A stretch of DNA of 64,000 nt from Foliamicus sp965115835 (lineage in GTDB: Bacteria; Pseudomonadota; Gammaproteobacteria; Steroidobacterales; Foliamicaceae): contig OZ220471.1 in assembly GCA_965115835.1 (NCBI GenBank), forward strand, positions 868,001 through 932,000. Reading direction: 5' to 3'. The translations under genes were made by a program, and so were the position numbers. Below, piece after piece: positions 8,718 through 18,813 of the stretch. The notes under the pieces were generated by a model. That model saw only the letters and a list, made by a program, of their open reading frames with translations, did no database searches and was not told the origin of the DNA. The number at the start of each line of letters is the position of its first letter. The first letter of the stretch is position 1.

Positions 8718-11072
8718 ATGAACCCAACCGATTCCCCGCCCGATCCCCAGATCCGGGCGATCCCGCTCTCCCGTCTTGTTCTTGCGCCGGAGAACGCGCG
8801 CAAGACCCCGGCGGACGAGTCCGCCCACACCCAGCTCAAGGCCTCGATCAAGGCCCACGGCCTGCTGGAGAACCTCGTGGTTCGCGCCGATGGAACGGAC
8901 GAAGAAGGCCGGGAGCGCTTCGCGGTCGTCGCCGGAGGCCGCCGGCTTGCGGCGCTCCAGGCGCTGGCTGCGGAAGGCGCGCTCGACGCCGGCGGCTCCG
9001 TACCCTGCCGGATCGCCGCCCACGGCGACGCGGGGGAGCTGTCGCTGGCCGAGAACATGGTGCGCATTGCGATGCATCCGGCCGACCAGGTGGTCGCCTT
9101 CCGCGAGCTTGCCGGGTCGGGCCTCGCCGTCGCCGCCATCGCGGCGCGCTTCGGCGTCTCCGGGCGCATCGTCGAGCAGCGGCTTCGCCTCGGCAACGCC
9201 GCGCCCGAACTGCTTGACGTCTTCCGCGCCGGGGAGATCGACCTCGAGATCCTGAAGGCGTTCGCGGTTACCACCGACCACGACCGCCAGCGCGCGGTGT
9301 GGGAGCGGATCTCGGCTCAGGACTATCGCCCGTCCGCCTGGCAGGTAAGGCGCCTGCTCACCGAAGAGCGCGTGCCCGCCGGCTCGCCGATGGCGCGCTT
9401 CGTCGGCGTCGCCGCCTACGAGGCCGCGGGCGGTGCGGTGCTGCGCGACCTGTTCACCGACGAGGACGAGAACGGCGTCTGGCTTGAAGATCCGAAGCTG
9501 CTGGGCGACCTCGCCATGGAGAAGCTCACGAACGCGGCCACCGAGCTGGCTACCCGCTGGAAGTGGGCCGAAGCCATGCCGGAAGTCGACTGGAACGCCA
9601 CTGCGCGCTTCGGGCGCATCCACCCCGTACCCGGCAAGCCGACCGATGCCGAGGCCGCCGAGATCGAACGGCTTCGCGCCCGCCACGACGAACTGGCCAA
9701 TATCGACGAGGACGAATGGACCGAAGAGCTGGAGAAAGAAGCCGGGATCGTCGAAGCGCGCCTCGACGCGATCGAGGCCAGAGTCGAGGCGCGGGCGACA
9801 TTCCGCGCCGGGGACTTCGCAATGGCCGGGTGCATCGCCACCATCGGACGCGACGGGACGCTGCAGGTCATCCAGGGGCTGGTGAGGCCCGAGGACATGC
9901 CGGAGAAGACCGGTACGCAGTCGAACGGCCATGACGCCGCCTCGCACGGCGGCGGAGAGACCGCCCCAACCTCTCGCGTCGACGGCCCGGCCGCTGCCAC
10001 GCCGGTCGCATCGCCTGCGGATCCGTGCGCCAGAGCCCGTGAGGAGGCGGGCGTCGGCGTCCGTCTGGCCGACGACCTGCGCGCCATCCGCACCGCGCTG
10101 GTGAAGGCGCATCTGGCGGACGACTTCGAGGCCGCCTTCGACCTCGTGGTGTTCCAGCTCGCGCGCAGCGTGTTCGCGCAAGGCTACGGCGGTTCGTGGC
10201 ATGCGCTGGACATCGCCTTCAAGGAGACCGCCGACCGTCCGTCCGCCCGAACCCACGACGACGACTTCGCGGCCTGGAATCCGGGCGAAGCGATGCTTGC
10301 GGATTGGTCGCGCCTGCCGTTCGAGTGGATGGAAGGCGACGACGACGCGGCCTGTTTCGCGGCCCTGCGCGCGCTGCCCCGCAGGGACAAGGAGAAGCTG
10401 TTCGCCGCCGCGGTGGCGAGGACCGTCAAGGGCCAGCTTGCGTTCGAGCACGACGCCCGTCCCGAACTGGAGGCCACCGTGGCTCGGCTCGACATCGACT
10501 TTGCCGGGCATGTGCGCCCGGGTGCCGATCTGGTCTGGTCGCGGATGCGCAAGGATCGCATTGTGGCGGTAGCGCGCGAGACGCTGGGTCCGGCCTGGGT
10601 GGCGGCGCGCTCGAAGTATCGCAAGGCCGATCTGGCGAAGGCGATGGAGGAGGCGTTCGCCGCCGGTCCCCCGCCTCCCGGCATCGACGCCGGTGCGCAT
10701 GCCGCCGCGCTCGCCTGGACCCCGCCGGGGTTCGCTGCGTTCGACGCAAGCGGTAATGCCGGCGCCAACAACATGCCGGAACCCGAGGCTGCGGATGTGC
10801 CGGCCCCTGCGGGCGAGGCGGCGTCCCCGGACGATGCCGGGCCCGCGCCTGCGTCGTCTGGCAGCGGGGCTGCGCCCGCCGTCTCCGCCGATTCGGACAG
10901 GGAGCCAGCGCCCGCCGCTGGCAACGGGCGCGATGCGCCGGCGAACGGCAATGGCGAGGATCGCTCCGCCGAACCTTCGGACTCCGTCGAAGCAGTGAAC
11001 GGGCAGCCCTCCGCCGGCGGTGGCGGCGAGGCTGCGGATGTGCCGGAGTTCCTGCGCCGCATCGCCTCATAG
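8718..11072 (+). CDS. Large ParB/RepB/Spo0J-family protein
   Basis: A 784-residue protein starting after CACGGAGAACTCC. Residues 10-130 form the ParB N-terminal domain (PENARKT, box GGRR at 73-76, AENMVRIAMHPADQV at 111-125). A helix-turn-helix follows at about 138-160 (VAAIAARFGVSGRIVEQRL). The middle is helical and acidic, and the last 110 residues are a disordered Ala/Pro/Gly-rich tail ending EFLRRIAS. Typical segregation ParB proteins are about 300 residues, so this is the long plasmid/ICE type often annotated as ParB-like nuclease. No ParA gene is visible. DNA binding is expected; a partition role is inferred only. GC content is very high throughout. Confidence 0.85.
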   Translation: MNPTDSPPDPQIRAIPLSRLVLAPENARKTPADESAHTQLKASIKAHGLLENLVVRADGTDEEGRERFAVVAGGRRLAALQALAAEGALDAGGSVPCRIAAHGDAGELSLAENMVRIAMHPADQVVAFRELAGSGLAVAAIAARFGVSGRIVEQRLRLGNAAPELLDVFRAGEIDLEILKAFAVTTDHDRQRAVWERISAQDYRPSAWQVRRLLTEERVPAGSPMARFVGVAAYEAAGGAVLRDLFTDEDENGVWLEDPKLLGDLAMEKLTNAATELATRWKWAEAMPEVDWNATARFGRIHPVPGKPTDAEAAEIERLRARHDELANIDEDEWTEELEKEAGIVEARLDAIEARVEARATFRAGDFAMAGCIATIGRDGTLQVIQGLVRPEDMPEKTGTQSNGHDAASHGGGETAPTSRVDGPAAATPVASPADPCARAREEAGVGVRLADDLRAIRTALVKAHLADDFEAAFDLVVFQLARSVFAQGYGGSWHALDIAFKETADRPSARTHDDDFAAWNPGEAMLADWSRLPFEWMEGDDDAACFAALRALPRRDKEKLFAAAVARTVKGQLAFEHDARPELEATVARLDIDFAGHVRPGADLVWSRMRKDRIVAVARETLGPAWVAARSKYRKADLAKAMEEAFAAGPPPPGIDAGAHAAALAWTPPGFAAFDASGNAGANNMPEPEAADVPAPAGEAASPDDAGPAPASSGSGAAPAVSADSDREPAPAAGNGRDAPANGNGEDRSAEPSDSVEAVNGQPSAGGGGEAADVPEFLRRIAS

Positions 11073-11151
11073 CCCCTGCCGTCGCACGCCCCGCCTGGAG
11101 AACCCTTTCCGGGCGGGGCGCCTGTCCTTTCTCATCCACCGGGAGAACCCG

Positions 11152-12915
11152 ATGAACGACACCCGAACGATCCGCGCGCGCATGCACGACTCCGCCCTGA
11201 AGCGGGTCACCCGCGCGTTTTCCGCCACGCTCGCGGACATCTTCGCCGAGACGCTTCAGAACGCCCGCCGCGCCGGCGCTGCGCGCGTGCATGTCACGCT
11301 GGCCGAAGCGCCGGACAACGGTTCGCTTGCCGTTACCGTCGCCGACGACGGCGCCGGCATTGCCGACCCGGCGGTGCTGCTGTCGTTCGGCGAGAACGGC
11401 TGGAGCAACGATCTGGTGCGCCGCGAGGACGCCGCCGGCATGGGTTTGCTGAGCCTCGCGCGCCGGGGCTGCGCCGTCTCCTCGCGGCCCCGCGCGCGCG
11501 ACGGCTCGGTTACTCCCGGTTGGCGGGTGGAACTCGAGCCCGCGCACTTCACAGGCGAGGACGCCGCCGCGGTTCGTTCCGCCGATGCCGCGCCGTTCCC
11601 GCACGGCACGGCCGTGTCGTTCCCCGCAGTGGAGAACGAGACCGCGGACATGGTTCGCCGGGCGCTTGGGTCCGCCGCCCGGCACTACCCGCTGCCGGTT
11701 GTCTTCCGGCATCCGCCGGCCACCCCGCCCGAAGGCGAGACGCTCGAACGCCGCGCCTTCCTCGACGGCGCCGTTCACGCCGAACGCTGGCGCGGGCTGG
11801 CGTTCGGGGTGTTCAAAAACCGCCCGCGGCGCTCCGGCCTGCACCAACCGGACGTGAACTTTCACGGCCTCACCGTCCCCGCGCGGTTGCCGGCAGTCGG
11901 GACGGTGGGCGGCGCGCACTGGACCGTGGCTGCCGACATCGACGATTGCCCGGAACTGGAGTTCGTGCTGCCGGCGCGCAAGGAGGCGGTCGAGACGCCG
12001 TTTCTTGCGGCGATGCGCTCCGCCGCGCGGCTTGCGATCTACCGCGCGATGGCCGCCGATGACGATCCCCGCCCGGCGTTCGACGACTGGAAGCGGGCCC
12101 GGGAGGCGGGCGTCGACCTTGCGCCGCCACCGCGCGAGCTGCGCCCCTGGCGCCCGGCGGTGGCCGATCTCGACCACTGGCGCGAGCCGCCGGAGCGACA
12201 GGTCGCGAGCGACGACGCGCTGATCGTGGCTTGCGACCCCGAGCCGCCCGAGGCGCAGGCGTTCTGGCGCGCCGCCAAACGCAACGGCGTCGGACCCCGG
12301 TTGTTCGAGGCCGACCGTCGCCTTGAGGGCTTCGATTGGTACGACCGGCTCCCGCGCATCGCAGCGATCCGCACGGAAGTGACAGCCGCCGGCCAGACCC
12401 GCGCGCTTGAGGACTGGCCCGTGCCGGCTCGTACCGGCGCAGCCAATGCGCCGCTGCCGGAACGGCCCGGTGCGATCCGCATCCGCGCGAGCGTGCGCCC
12501 GCTTGGAGGGCCGCAACGCCGTCTCGACCTGTCCGCCGACTTGGCCTTTGCCGGCGAGGCCTGGAGCTGGGTCGCCGACGCACAGCCGTTGGTAACGGCA
12601 GACAGCACGCTGGACCCGCAGGAACTCGCGAACCTGCTGTATGACGCGTTCTTCTCGCCGTCGGACGATGCCGGCGCCGACTCCCGGGAGCGCCAGCGCG
12701 CCGACTTCGTGCAGGAGGTGCTGCACATCGCCACGCGGTTGCTGGTCTCCGACGACGAGGCGCGGCGGCGCTCGATTGCCGACGCGGTCGAGCGGGAACT
12801 GTTCTGGCTTATCCCCCGCGAGCGCGGCGCCGACATTGCCGTACGCGGCCGCAAGGTCGTCGTGACCCTGGGCAAGCCCGCTGCGGAGTTCGCCGGCCCT
12901 TCCTCTTCCCGCTGA
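11152..12915 (+). CDS. GHKL-fold ATP-binding protein
   Basis: A 587-residue protein whose N-terminus has a GHKL ATPase site: N-box ETLQNARR (33-40, with Glu33 and Asn37), G1 box DDGAGI (65-70) and G2 box GMGL (96-99). The architecture (N-terminal ATPase, then a long region without kinase or response-regulator domains) fits plasmid/ICE ATP-binding proteins of unknown role rather than a sensor kinase. A transducer-like middle region (PRRSGLHQPDVNFHGLTVP) follows. Start chosen at 11152 after CCGGGAGAACCCG. It is followed 12 bases later by the DUF2958 gene, so probably the same transcript. Confidence 0.75.
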   Translation: MNDTRTIRARMHDSALKRVTRAFSATLADIFAETLQNARRAGAARVHVTLAEAPDNGSLAVTVADDGAGIADPAVLLSFGENGWSNDLVRREDAAGMGLLSLARRGCAVSSRPRARDGSVTPGWRVELEPAHFTGEDAAAVRSADAAPFPHGTAVSFPAVENETADMVRRALGSAARHYPLPVVFRHPPATPPEGETLERRAFLDGAVHAERWRGLAFGVFKNRPRRSGLHQPDVNFHGLTVPARLPAVGTVGGAHWTVAADIDDCPELEFVLPARKEAVETPFLAAMRSAARLAIYRAMAADDDPRPAFDDWKRAREAGVDLAPPPRELRPWRPAVADLDHWREPPERQVASDDALIVACDPEPPEAQAFWRAAKRNGVGPRLFEADRRLEGFDWYDRLPRIAAIRTEVTAAGQTRALEDWPVPARTGAANAPLPERPGAIRIRASVRPLGGPQRRLDLSADLAFAGEAWSWVADAQPLVTADSTLDPQELANLLYDAFFSPSDDAGADSRERQRADFVQEVLHIATRLLVSDDEARRRSIADAVERELFWLIPRERGADIAVRGRKVVVTLGKPAAEFAGPSSSR

Positions 12916-12927
12916 CCGGAGCCTTTC

Positions 12928-13341
12928 ATGCTACTTTTGACCGAAGCACAACGCCGGCGGTTGCGCGCGAACGCGCAGCAATCCGGCATTGACCGCGCCC
13001 CTGCGGTTTCGCTCTTCCGTCCGCCCGCCCGGCAGTCCTGGCGGTTCACCGAACAGCGCGCCGGTATCGACACGCTGTTCGGCCTGTACGACCCCGGCTG
13101 TTCGCAGTCGGGTTGCGCGAGTCTTGCCGCAATCGCCGCAGTGCGTATCGGGCCGGGCTTGCGCATCGAGCGCGACCGGCGCTTCTGCGCAAAGGCCCCG
13201 CTGCCGGTCTGTGCCGGAGCCTCGCAGGAAGCGGGACAGATCGCCAAGCCCGGTCCGGAGTTCGAGGCCGCCCCGGCCCGCCACGAAGCGAACCGGGAAC
13301 GCGAGACCCGGCAGGCCGCTTTTATCCGCTCAGGGAGGTAA
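12928..13341 (+). CDS. DUF2958 domain protein
   Basis: 137 residues starting MLLLTEAQRRRLRAN, with the DUF2958 pattern: LLT..QR..L.AN at the start, then PVVKLF-like APAVSLFRPPA, WRFTE, FGLYDPG...GCASLAAIAAVR and GLRIERDRRFCAKAPL. The loop before SGCASL is short compared with most relatives. DUF2958 proteins sit in plasmid and ICE operons with no assigned biochemical function. Start 12928 follows CCGGAGCC. The next gene begins 4 bases after its stop, with its AGGGAGG ribosome site inside this gene. Confidence 0.75.
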   Translation: MLLLTEAQRRRLRANAQQSGIDRAPAVSLFRPPARQSWRFTEQRAGIDTLFGLYDPGCSQSGCASLAAIAAVRIGPGLRIERDRRFCAKAPLPVCAGASQEAGQIAKPGPEFEAAPARHEANRERETRQAAFIRSGR

Positions 13342-13345
13342 CGCC

Positions 13346-13990
13346 ATGCCCCGCATCGTCAAGACCGTCGTATACGAACTTCAGGAACTGTCCGAAGCCG
13401 CCAGGGAGCAGGCCCGCGCCTGGTATCTCGAGCACTGCACCGATCCCGCCTGGCATGAGTGCGTGTTCGAGGACTTCGGGGTCGTCTGCGGACTCCTCGG
13501 CGTGACGCTCGATACCCGGCCCGTTCCGCTGATGGGTGGCGGCGCGCGCGAGCAGCCGTGCGTGTGGTTCCGGGGGTTCGCATCCCAGGGGGACGGCGCC
13601 TCGTTCGAGGCGGCTTACGAGAATGCCCCAGGCGCAAGCCGGGCGATCCGCGCTTACGCGCCCCGGGACGGTGAACTGCACACCATCGCCGACCGGCTTC
13701 AGGCTATCCAGAAGCGCAATTTCTGGCAACTGGTCGCCGAGATCCGCCACAGCGGGCGCTATTGCCACGAGTACGCCATGACCATCCGGGTCCGGCGCGA
13801 CAGCCCGGCCGGGCAGGCTCCGACGGACGATGCCGGAGACACCGTCGCCGAAGCGATGCGCGATCTCGCGCGCTGGCTGTACCGGCAACTGGAGCGCGAG
13901 TACGACTACCAGACCTCCGACGCGTTTGTGGACGAGACTATCGCCGTGAACGGCTGGACTTTCACCGTCGCAGGCCAACCCTTCGGCTGA
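13346..13990 (+). CDS. Conserved plasmid/ICE protein, often annotated as antitoxin of a stability system
   Basis: 214 residues. Key blocks are ELSEAAREQARAWY near the N-terminus, PVPLMGGGAREQPCVWF in the first third, GFASQGDGASFE, then LQAIQKRNFWQL, HSGRYCHEY and a C-terminal LYRQLEREYDYQTSDAFVDE. These blocks match a widespread accessory family that databases call antitoxin of toxin-antitoxin stability system on weak grounds. No toxin partner is adjacent, so I would not accept the antitoxin label from context. It follows the DUF2958 gene with a good AGGGAGGTAA ribosome site. Confidence 0.65.
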   Translation: MPRIVKTVVYELQELSEAAREQARAWYLEHCTDPAWHECVFEDFGVVCGLLGVTLDTRPVPLMGGGAREQPCVWFRGFASQGDGASFEAAYENAPGASRAIRAYAPRDGELHTIADRLQAIQKRNFWQLVAEIRHSGRYCHEYAMTIRVRRDSPAGQAPTDDAGDTVAEAMRDLARWLYRQLEREYDYQTSDAFVDETIAVNGWTFTVAGQPFG

Positions 13991-14197
13991 CCGCGCGCCC
14001 GAGGCCGCTCAGGCAGCCGGATTTCGTCCCGCTCGAAGCGCCTTCAAAACGTCAGGCAATCGCGCGCTGTCCCGCTCGCGCATCGCTCCGCCGGGAGTCG
14101 GGCGGGCGGAGCGCCGGGCGGTCTGGCGGTTCGGCGCGGGAGGGATCCCGCCCCGTTCGACGCCGGCTTTTCCTTCCGCCTCATTTGGAGATTTCCC

Positions 14198-17100
14198 ATG
14201 CTCGACGCCTTTTCTGCGGCGGGCGCCGATGCGCGTCCGCCCGCGACATGTCTTGCGCATTCCGCCGATGCCGGACTGCTTCGCACCGCCAGCGCCCTGT
14301 TCGATGCCGCTCGCATCCTGCTGCCGGCGCTGGAGGCGGGCCGCGCCCTCGACGCCGCGATGCTGCGCGATGCCCTGACCCGCGCGTTCGGCGCGACCGA
14401 TGCGGACGGCGCCTGGGTGTGGAAGGACGCTTACGAAGCCGCCGAAGCGGCGGTGGTGCTGTTCGTACGCCGCCACGGGCGCGCCATGCGCCGGCGCACC
14501 GGCGCCGGTCCCGACGGCCCCCGCAGGATGCTCGCGATGCTCGAAGCCGTCGCGGCGCTCGAACCCTCGCACACGAAGCGCTCGCAGGAACAGGTTCGCC
14601 TCCAGCAGTTCTCCACGCCCCTGCCGCTGGCTTACGCTGCGCTCCGGGCGGCAGCCATTCGTCCGGGCGATACAGCGCTCGAACCTTCTGCAGGTACCGG
14701 GATGCTCGCTGCGATGGCGGAATGCGCGCTCGGGCGCCATGCCGACGGCGCGCTGCATCTCAACGAGATCGCGCCTATGCGGGCAGGGCTCCTCGCCCGG
14801 CTCTTCCCCGGCGTCGCCGTCTCCCGACACAACGCCGAGGCCATCGCGGACTTCCTGCCGCGCCTGCGGCCGTCGGTGGTTGTGATGAACCCGCCGTTCT
14901 CGGCCACGCCGGGCGTCTCGCGCATCCGCCACGACGCAGACCTGCGCCATGTCCGTTCCGCGTTCTCGACGCTGCCGTCCGGCGGACGGCTCGTGGCCAT
15001 TACCTCGGCGAACTGTGTGCCGGGCGACGCCGCCTGGAGCCGCGCGTTCGCGTCCCTCGACGGGTCGGCGCGCGCGGTGTTCACCATGATCGTCGACGGG
15101 CGCGCCTACGCCCGGCGCGGAACCGGGTTCGACACCCGGCTTACGGTCGTCGACCGGCTGCCGGCCCCCGAACGCGGCGGCAAGCCCGGCATCGATATCG
15201 ACTGCGCCGTGCGCGCGACCGGCGCAGCGGAACTGCTCGACGCCGTCATCGGGAACGTTCCGCCTCGACTGCCGCTTGAGCCTGCGCCCTGCGCCGACCT
15301 GTTCGGGCCTGTCCCGTCTGTCCCCCGGGCCGCTCCCCGGAAACCCGCCGCGGGGCCGTCCCGCAAACGCTCCCGGGCAGTCGCCCCGCAGCCCGCCCGC
15401 GACTGGGGACCGGTTGCGGAACTGGACATCCACAGCGGGCCGCCCGCTCCCGGCGGCGAAAGGCGCGAGGCCCCGGCCGCAGGCCCCTACGAACCCTGGC
15501 GTCCGGGTGTGGTGCGGGTTCCCGGCGCCGCAGAGCACCCGACGCCGCTGGTGCAGTCCGGCGCCATGGCCGCCGTGCCGCATCCCGCGCCGTCGCATCG
15601 CCCGATGCTGCCCGCGCGCGCCGTGTCCGAAGGGGCGCTGTCCGACGCCCAACTCGAGAGCGTCGCGCTTGCGGGCGAAGCACACTCCCGGCATCTTGCC
15701 GCCCGCTACCGGATCGGGGCGGGCTGGGAGACCGTGCAGCGCTGCGACAACGGCGGCGAAGAGAACGGGCCCGGATCCGCTGCCGGGGACGCTACCGGGG
15801 ATGGCGAGACCCTCTCCGGCCCGGTGCGCTTCCGCCGCGGCTGGATGCTCGGCGACGGCACCGGCGCGGGCAAGGGCCGGCAGGTCGCCGCCGTCATGCT
15901 CGACCGCTGGCTGCGCGGTCGAAAGCGCGCCCTGTGGCTCTCGCAATCCGACAAGCTTGTCGAGGACGCGCGCCGCGACTGGACCGCGCTCGGCGGACGG
16001 GAGACCGACATCGTACCCTTGGGCAAGTTCCGTCAGGGCGCAGACATCCCGCTGTCCGAAGGCGTTCTGTTCGCCACTTATGCAACCCTGCGCTCGCCCG
16101 CCCGCCAGGGCCGGATCTCGCGTCTGCAACAGGTCGTGCGCTGGCTCGCCGGTTCGCTCGACGAGGATGACCGCCACGCCTTCGACGGGGTAATCGTGTT
16201 CGACGAGGCGCACGCGATGGCCAACGCCGCCGGTTCCAGGGGCGCCCGCGGCGAGGTCGCGCCGTCGCAGCAGGGCCGCGCGGGACTGAGGCTCCAGCGC
16301 GCGCTGCCCGACGCCCGCGTCGTCTACGTCTCGGCCACCGGCGCCACCACCGTGCCGGGACTCGCCTATGCCGAGCGGCTGGGGCTGTGGGCCGCCGGCG
16401 AGACGCCGTTCGAGACCCGCGCGGACTTCGTCTCTGCCATGGAGGCCGGCGGGGTCGCCGCGCTGGAGGTGGTCGCGCGCGATCTCAAGGCGCTCGGGCT
16501 CTATCAGGCCCGGGCGCTCTCCTATGACGGTGTCGAAGTCGACATCCTGGAGCATCCGTTGTCCGATGCGCAGCGACGCATCTACGACGCTTACGCCGGC
16601 GCGTTCAAGGTGATTCACCGAAACATCGGGGCGGCGCTTGAGGCCACCGGCATCGTCGACGGGGAGTCCACCCGGAACCGGAACGCCAAATCGGCGGCGA
16701 TGTCGGCGTTCGAGGGCGCCAAGCAGCGGTTCTTCGGGCATCTGCTGACGTCCATGAAGTGTCCGGCGTTGATCCGCGCGATCGAGGCCGACCTCGAAGC
16801 CGGGCGTTCCGCCGTCGTGCAGCTCGTCTCCACGGGCGAGGCGCTCATGGACCGGCGCATCGCAGAGATCCCGGCTTCGGAGTGGGACGACATCAACGTG
16901 GACCTCACGCCGCGCGAGACGGTCATCGAGTTCCTTGCCCATGCGTTCCCGGTGCAACTTCAGGAGCCGTTCACCGACGATGAGGGCAACGTCATGAGCC
17001 GGCCCGTATTCGACGGCGAGGGGAACCCCGTGCTGTGCCGGGAGGCGGTCGCGCGGCGCGACGCGCTGATCGAAAGGCTCGCGGCCCTGCCGCCGGTGCC

Positions 17101-18721
17101 TGCGGCGCTCGACCGGATCGTGCAGTACTTCGGGCACGAAGCGGTGGCCGAAGTGACCGGGCGCTCGCGCCGGGTGTTGCGGATCGCCGGCGAGGGCGGC
17201 GAGCGGCTTGCGCTGCGCAACCGTCCGGCCTCGGCCAACCTCGCCGAGGCCGTCGCGTTCATGGACGGGGCGAAGCGCATCCTGGTGTTCTCGATGGCCG
17301 GCGGGACGGGGCGCAGCTACCACGCCGACCGGACTTGCGCCAACACCCGGCGGCGTGTGCACTACCTGCTCGAGACCGGCTGGCGCGCCGATCAGGCGAT
17401 CCAGGGGCTGGGGCGGACGCACCGTACACATCAGGCCTGCGCGCCGCTGTTCCGCCCCGTGACCACGGATGTCAAGGGCGAGCGGCGGTTCATCGCCACC
17501 ATCGCCCGGCGGCTCGACAGTCTGGGCGCCATCACCCGCGGCCAGCGCGACAGCCAGACCGCCATGGGCGGCGGTCAGGCGCTGTTCCGCGAGAGCGACA
17601 ACCTCGAAAGTCCCTACGCCAAGGCGGCGCTGCGCCAGTTTTATGGAGCATTGTGGCTCGGGCGCATCGACGGCTGGACACCTGCGCGGTTCGAGGACGC
17701 AACCGGGCTGAAGCTGTCCCGCGAGGGCGCTCTCAAGGAGAACCTGCCGCCGATGCCGCAGTTCCTCAACCGGCTGCTGGCGCTGCCCATCGACGAGCAG
17801 AACGCCCTGTTCGCCGAACTGGAAGAGCGCATCGCCGCGAACATCGAGCAGGCCGTCGAGGCCGGCACGTTCGAGGTCGGCGTGGAAACCGTGCGCGCGG
17901 ACTCGCTGGCGGTCGCGGGGCGGGAGACCCTTCACCGGCATCCCGCCACGGGGGCGGTGACGGAACTCGTCGAGATCGTCCGCCGCGACCGGCTGGAGCC
18001 GCTGACGGCCGACGCGGCCCTGGCGCTGGCCACGCGCGATCCCGGTCCCGCCGGCCAGCCGCGGCTGGCGGTCAACCGGCGCTCGAATCGTGTCGCGGTA
18101 GTGCTGTCCGCGCCGTCGCGGCTGTTCGACGACGGCGGGGTGCAGGAACGCGCGCGCCTCGTCCGGCCCGCCGCCCGGCAGTCGATGGCGCGGGACGAAC
18201 TGCGGGCCTCGCACTGGCGCAAGGCCACGGAAGCCGAATGGCGGCGTCTCTGGGATGCCGAAGCCGCGGCGCTGCCGGGCCACCGCGAGTCGCGGTTCTG
18301 GCTCGCAACGGGACTGCTGCTGCCGGTCTGGGATCGGCTGCCGGCCGAGAACCTGCGGGTGCGGCGGCTTTCGACCGACGCCGGCGAGGCGTTGATCGGG
18401 CGGGTGCTCGACGCCGAACAGGTTCAGGCCGTGCGCGCGGCGTTCGGCCTCGAAGGCGGGTTCCACATGACCGGAGAAGAGGCGTTCGGGGCCGTGCAGG
18501 CTCGCGGGGTCGCCTTGCCGCTCGCCAACGGCTGGCGCGTCGCCCGCCGCCGCATCATGGGGGCCGACCGCGTCGAGATCGAGGGGCCGACCGACACCGA
18601 TCTGGCGGCGCTCCGGCGCATGGGCTGCACGGTCGAGATCGTCTCGTACCGCGCCCGCGTGTTCGCGCCGAACGCTGCGGCGCTGGCCCGCGTGCTCGAA
18701 CGCTGGCCGCCCGCGGCATGA
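14198..18721 (+). CDS. Giant methylase-helicase, Strawberry-notch / DarB-like
   Basis: A 1507-residue protein. Residues about 130-320 are an N6-adenine methyltransferase fold with motif I EPSAGTG (162-168) and motif IV NPPF (231-234). From about 510 there is an SF2-like helicase of the Strawberry-notch type, with Walker A region GDGTGAGKG (552-560), DEAH at 669-672 and the C-terminal helicase part with VFSMAGGTGRSYHAD and QAIQGLGRTHRTHQ. This order is that of phage P1 DarB and of plasmid methylase-helicase proteins. In P1, DarB is packaged and protects incoming DNA from type I restriction, so an anti-restriction role in transfer is likely here but inferred. Start follows TTTGGAGATTTCCC. The last about 250 residues are unassigned. 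Confidence 0.85.
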   Translation: MLDAFSAAGADARPPATCLAHSADAGLLRTASALFDAARILLPALEAGRALDAAMLRDALTRAFGATDADGAWVWKDAYEAAEAAVVLFVRRHGRAMRRRTGAGPDGPRRMLAMLEAVAALEPSHTKRSQEQVRLQQFSTPLPLAYAALRAAAIRPGDTALEPSAGTGMLAAMAECALGRHADGALHLNEIAPMRAGLLARLFPGVAVSRHNAEAIADFLPRLRPSVVVMNPPFSATPGVSRIRHDADLRHVRSAFSTLPSGGRLVAITSANCVPGDAAWSRAFASLDGSARAVFTMIVDGRAYARRGTGFDTRLTVVDRLPAPERGGKPGIDIDCAVRATGAAELLDAVIGNVPPRLPLEPAPCADLFGPVPSVPRAAPRKPAAGPSRKRSRAVAPQPARDWGPVAELDIHSGPPAPGGERREAPAAGPYEPWRPGVVRVPGAAEHPTPLVQSGAMAAVPHPAPSHRPMLPARAVSEGALSDAQLESVALAGEAHSRHLAARYRIGAGWETVQRCDNGGEENGPGSAAGDATGDGETLSGPVRFRRGWMLGDGTGAGKGRQVAAVMLDRWLRGRKRALWLSQSDKLVEDARRDWTALGGRETDIVPLGKFRQGADIPLSEGVLFATYATLRSPARQGRISRLQQVVRWLAGSLDEDDRHAFDGVIVFDEAHAMANAAGSRGARGEVAPSQQGRAGLRLQRALPDARVVYVSATGATTVPGLAYAERLGLWAAGETPFETRADFVSAMEAGGVAALEVVARDLKALGLYQARALSYDGVEVDILEHPLSDAQRRIYDAYAGAFKVIHRNIGAALEATGIVDGESTRNRNAKSAAMSAFEGAKQRFFGHLLTSMKCPALIRAIEADLEAGRSAVVQLVSTGEALMDRRIAEIPASEWDDINVDLTPRETVIEFLAHAFPVQLQEPFTDDEGNVMSRPVFDGEGNPVLCREAVARRDALIERLAALPPVPAALDRIVQYFGHEAVAEVTGRSRRVLRIAGEGGERLALRNRPASANLAEAVAFMDGAKRILVFSMAGGTGRSYHADRTCANTRRRVHYLLETGWRADQAIQGLGRTHRTHQACAPLFRPVTTDVKGERRFIATIARRLDSLGAITRGQRDSQTAMGGGQALFRESDNLESPYAKAALRQFYGALWLGRIDGWTPARFEDATGLKLSREGALKENLPPMPQFLNRLLALPIDEQNALFAELEERIAANIEQAVEAGTFEVGVETVRADSLAVAGRETLHRHPATGAVTELVEIVRRDRLEPLTADAALALATRDPGPAGQPRLAVNRRSNRVAVVLSAPSRLFDDGGVQERARLVRPAARQSMARDELRASHWRKATEAEWRRLWDAEAAALPGHRESRFWLATGLLLPVWDRLPAENLRVRRLSTDAGEALIGRVLDAEQVQAVRAAFGLEGGFHMTGEEAFGAVQARGVALPLANGWRVARRRIMGADRVEIEGPTDTDLAALRRMGCTVEIVSYRARVFAPNAAALARVLERWPPAA

Positions 18722-18813
18722 TCGCTGTCCGTACTGCCGGCAGCGGGGCCGCAGCAACCCATTTGGCCCGGTGCGGAAGTTCGGGTAGCCGGTCTGCCGT
18801 CGCGGCGGGCCGC

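Noticed and set aside
8424..10700. 758-codon minus-strand frame opposite the ParB-like gene
   Set aside because: Antisense shadow of GC-rich coding DNA; the sense frame has ParB boxes and a ribosome site.
13346..13990. Toxin-antitoxin pair with the DUF2958 gene
   Set aside because: The antitoxin name is a database label; neither gene has toxin or antitoxin motifs, and both recur in plasmid operons without such a role.
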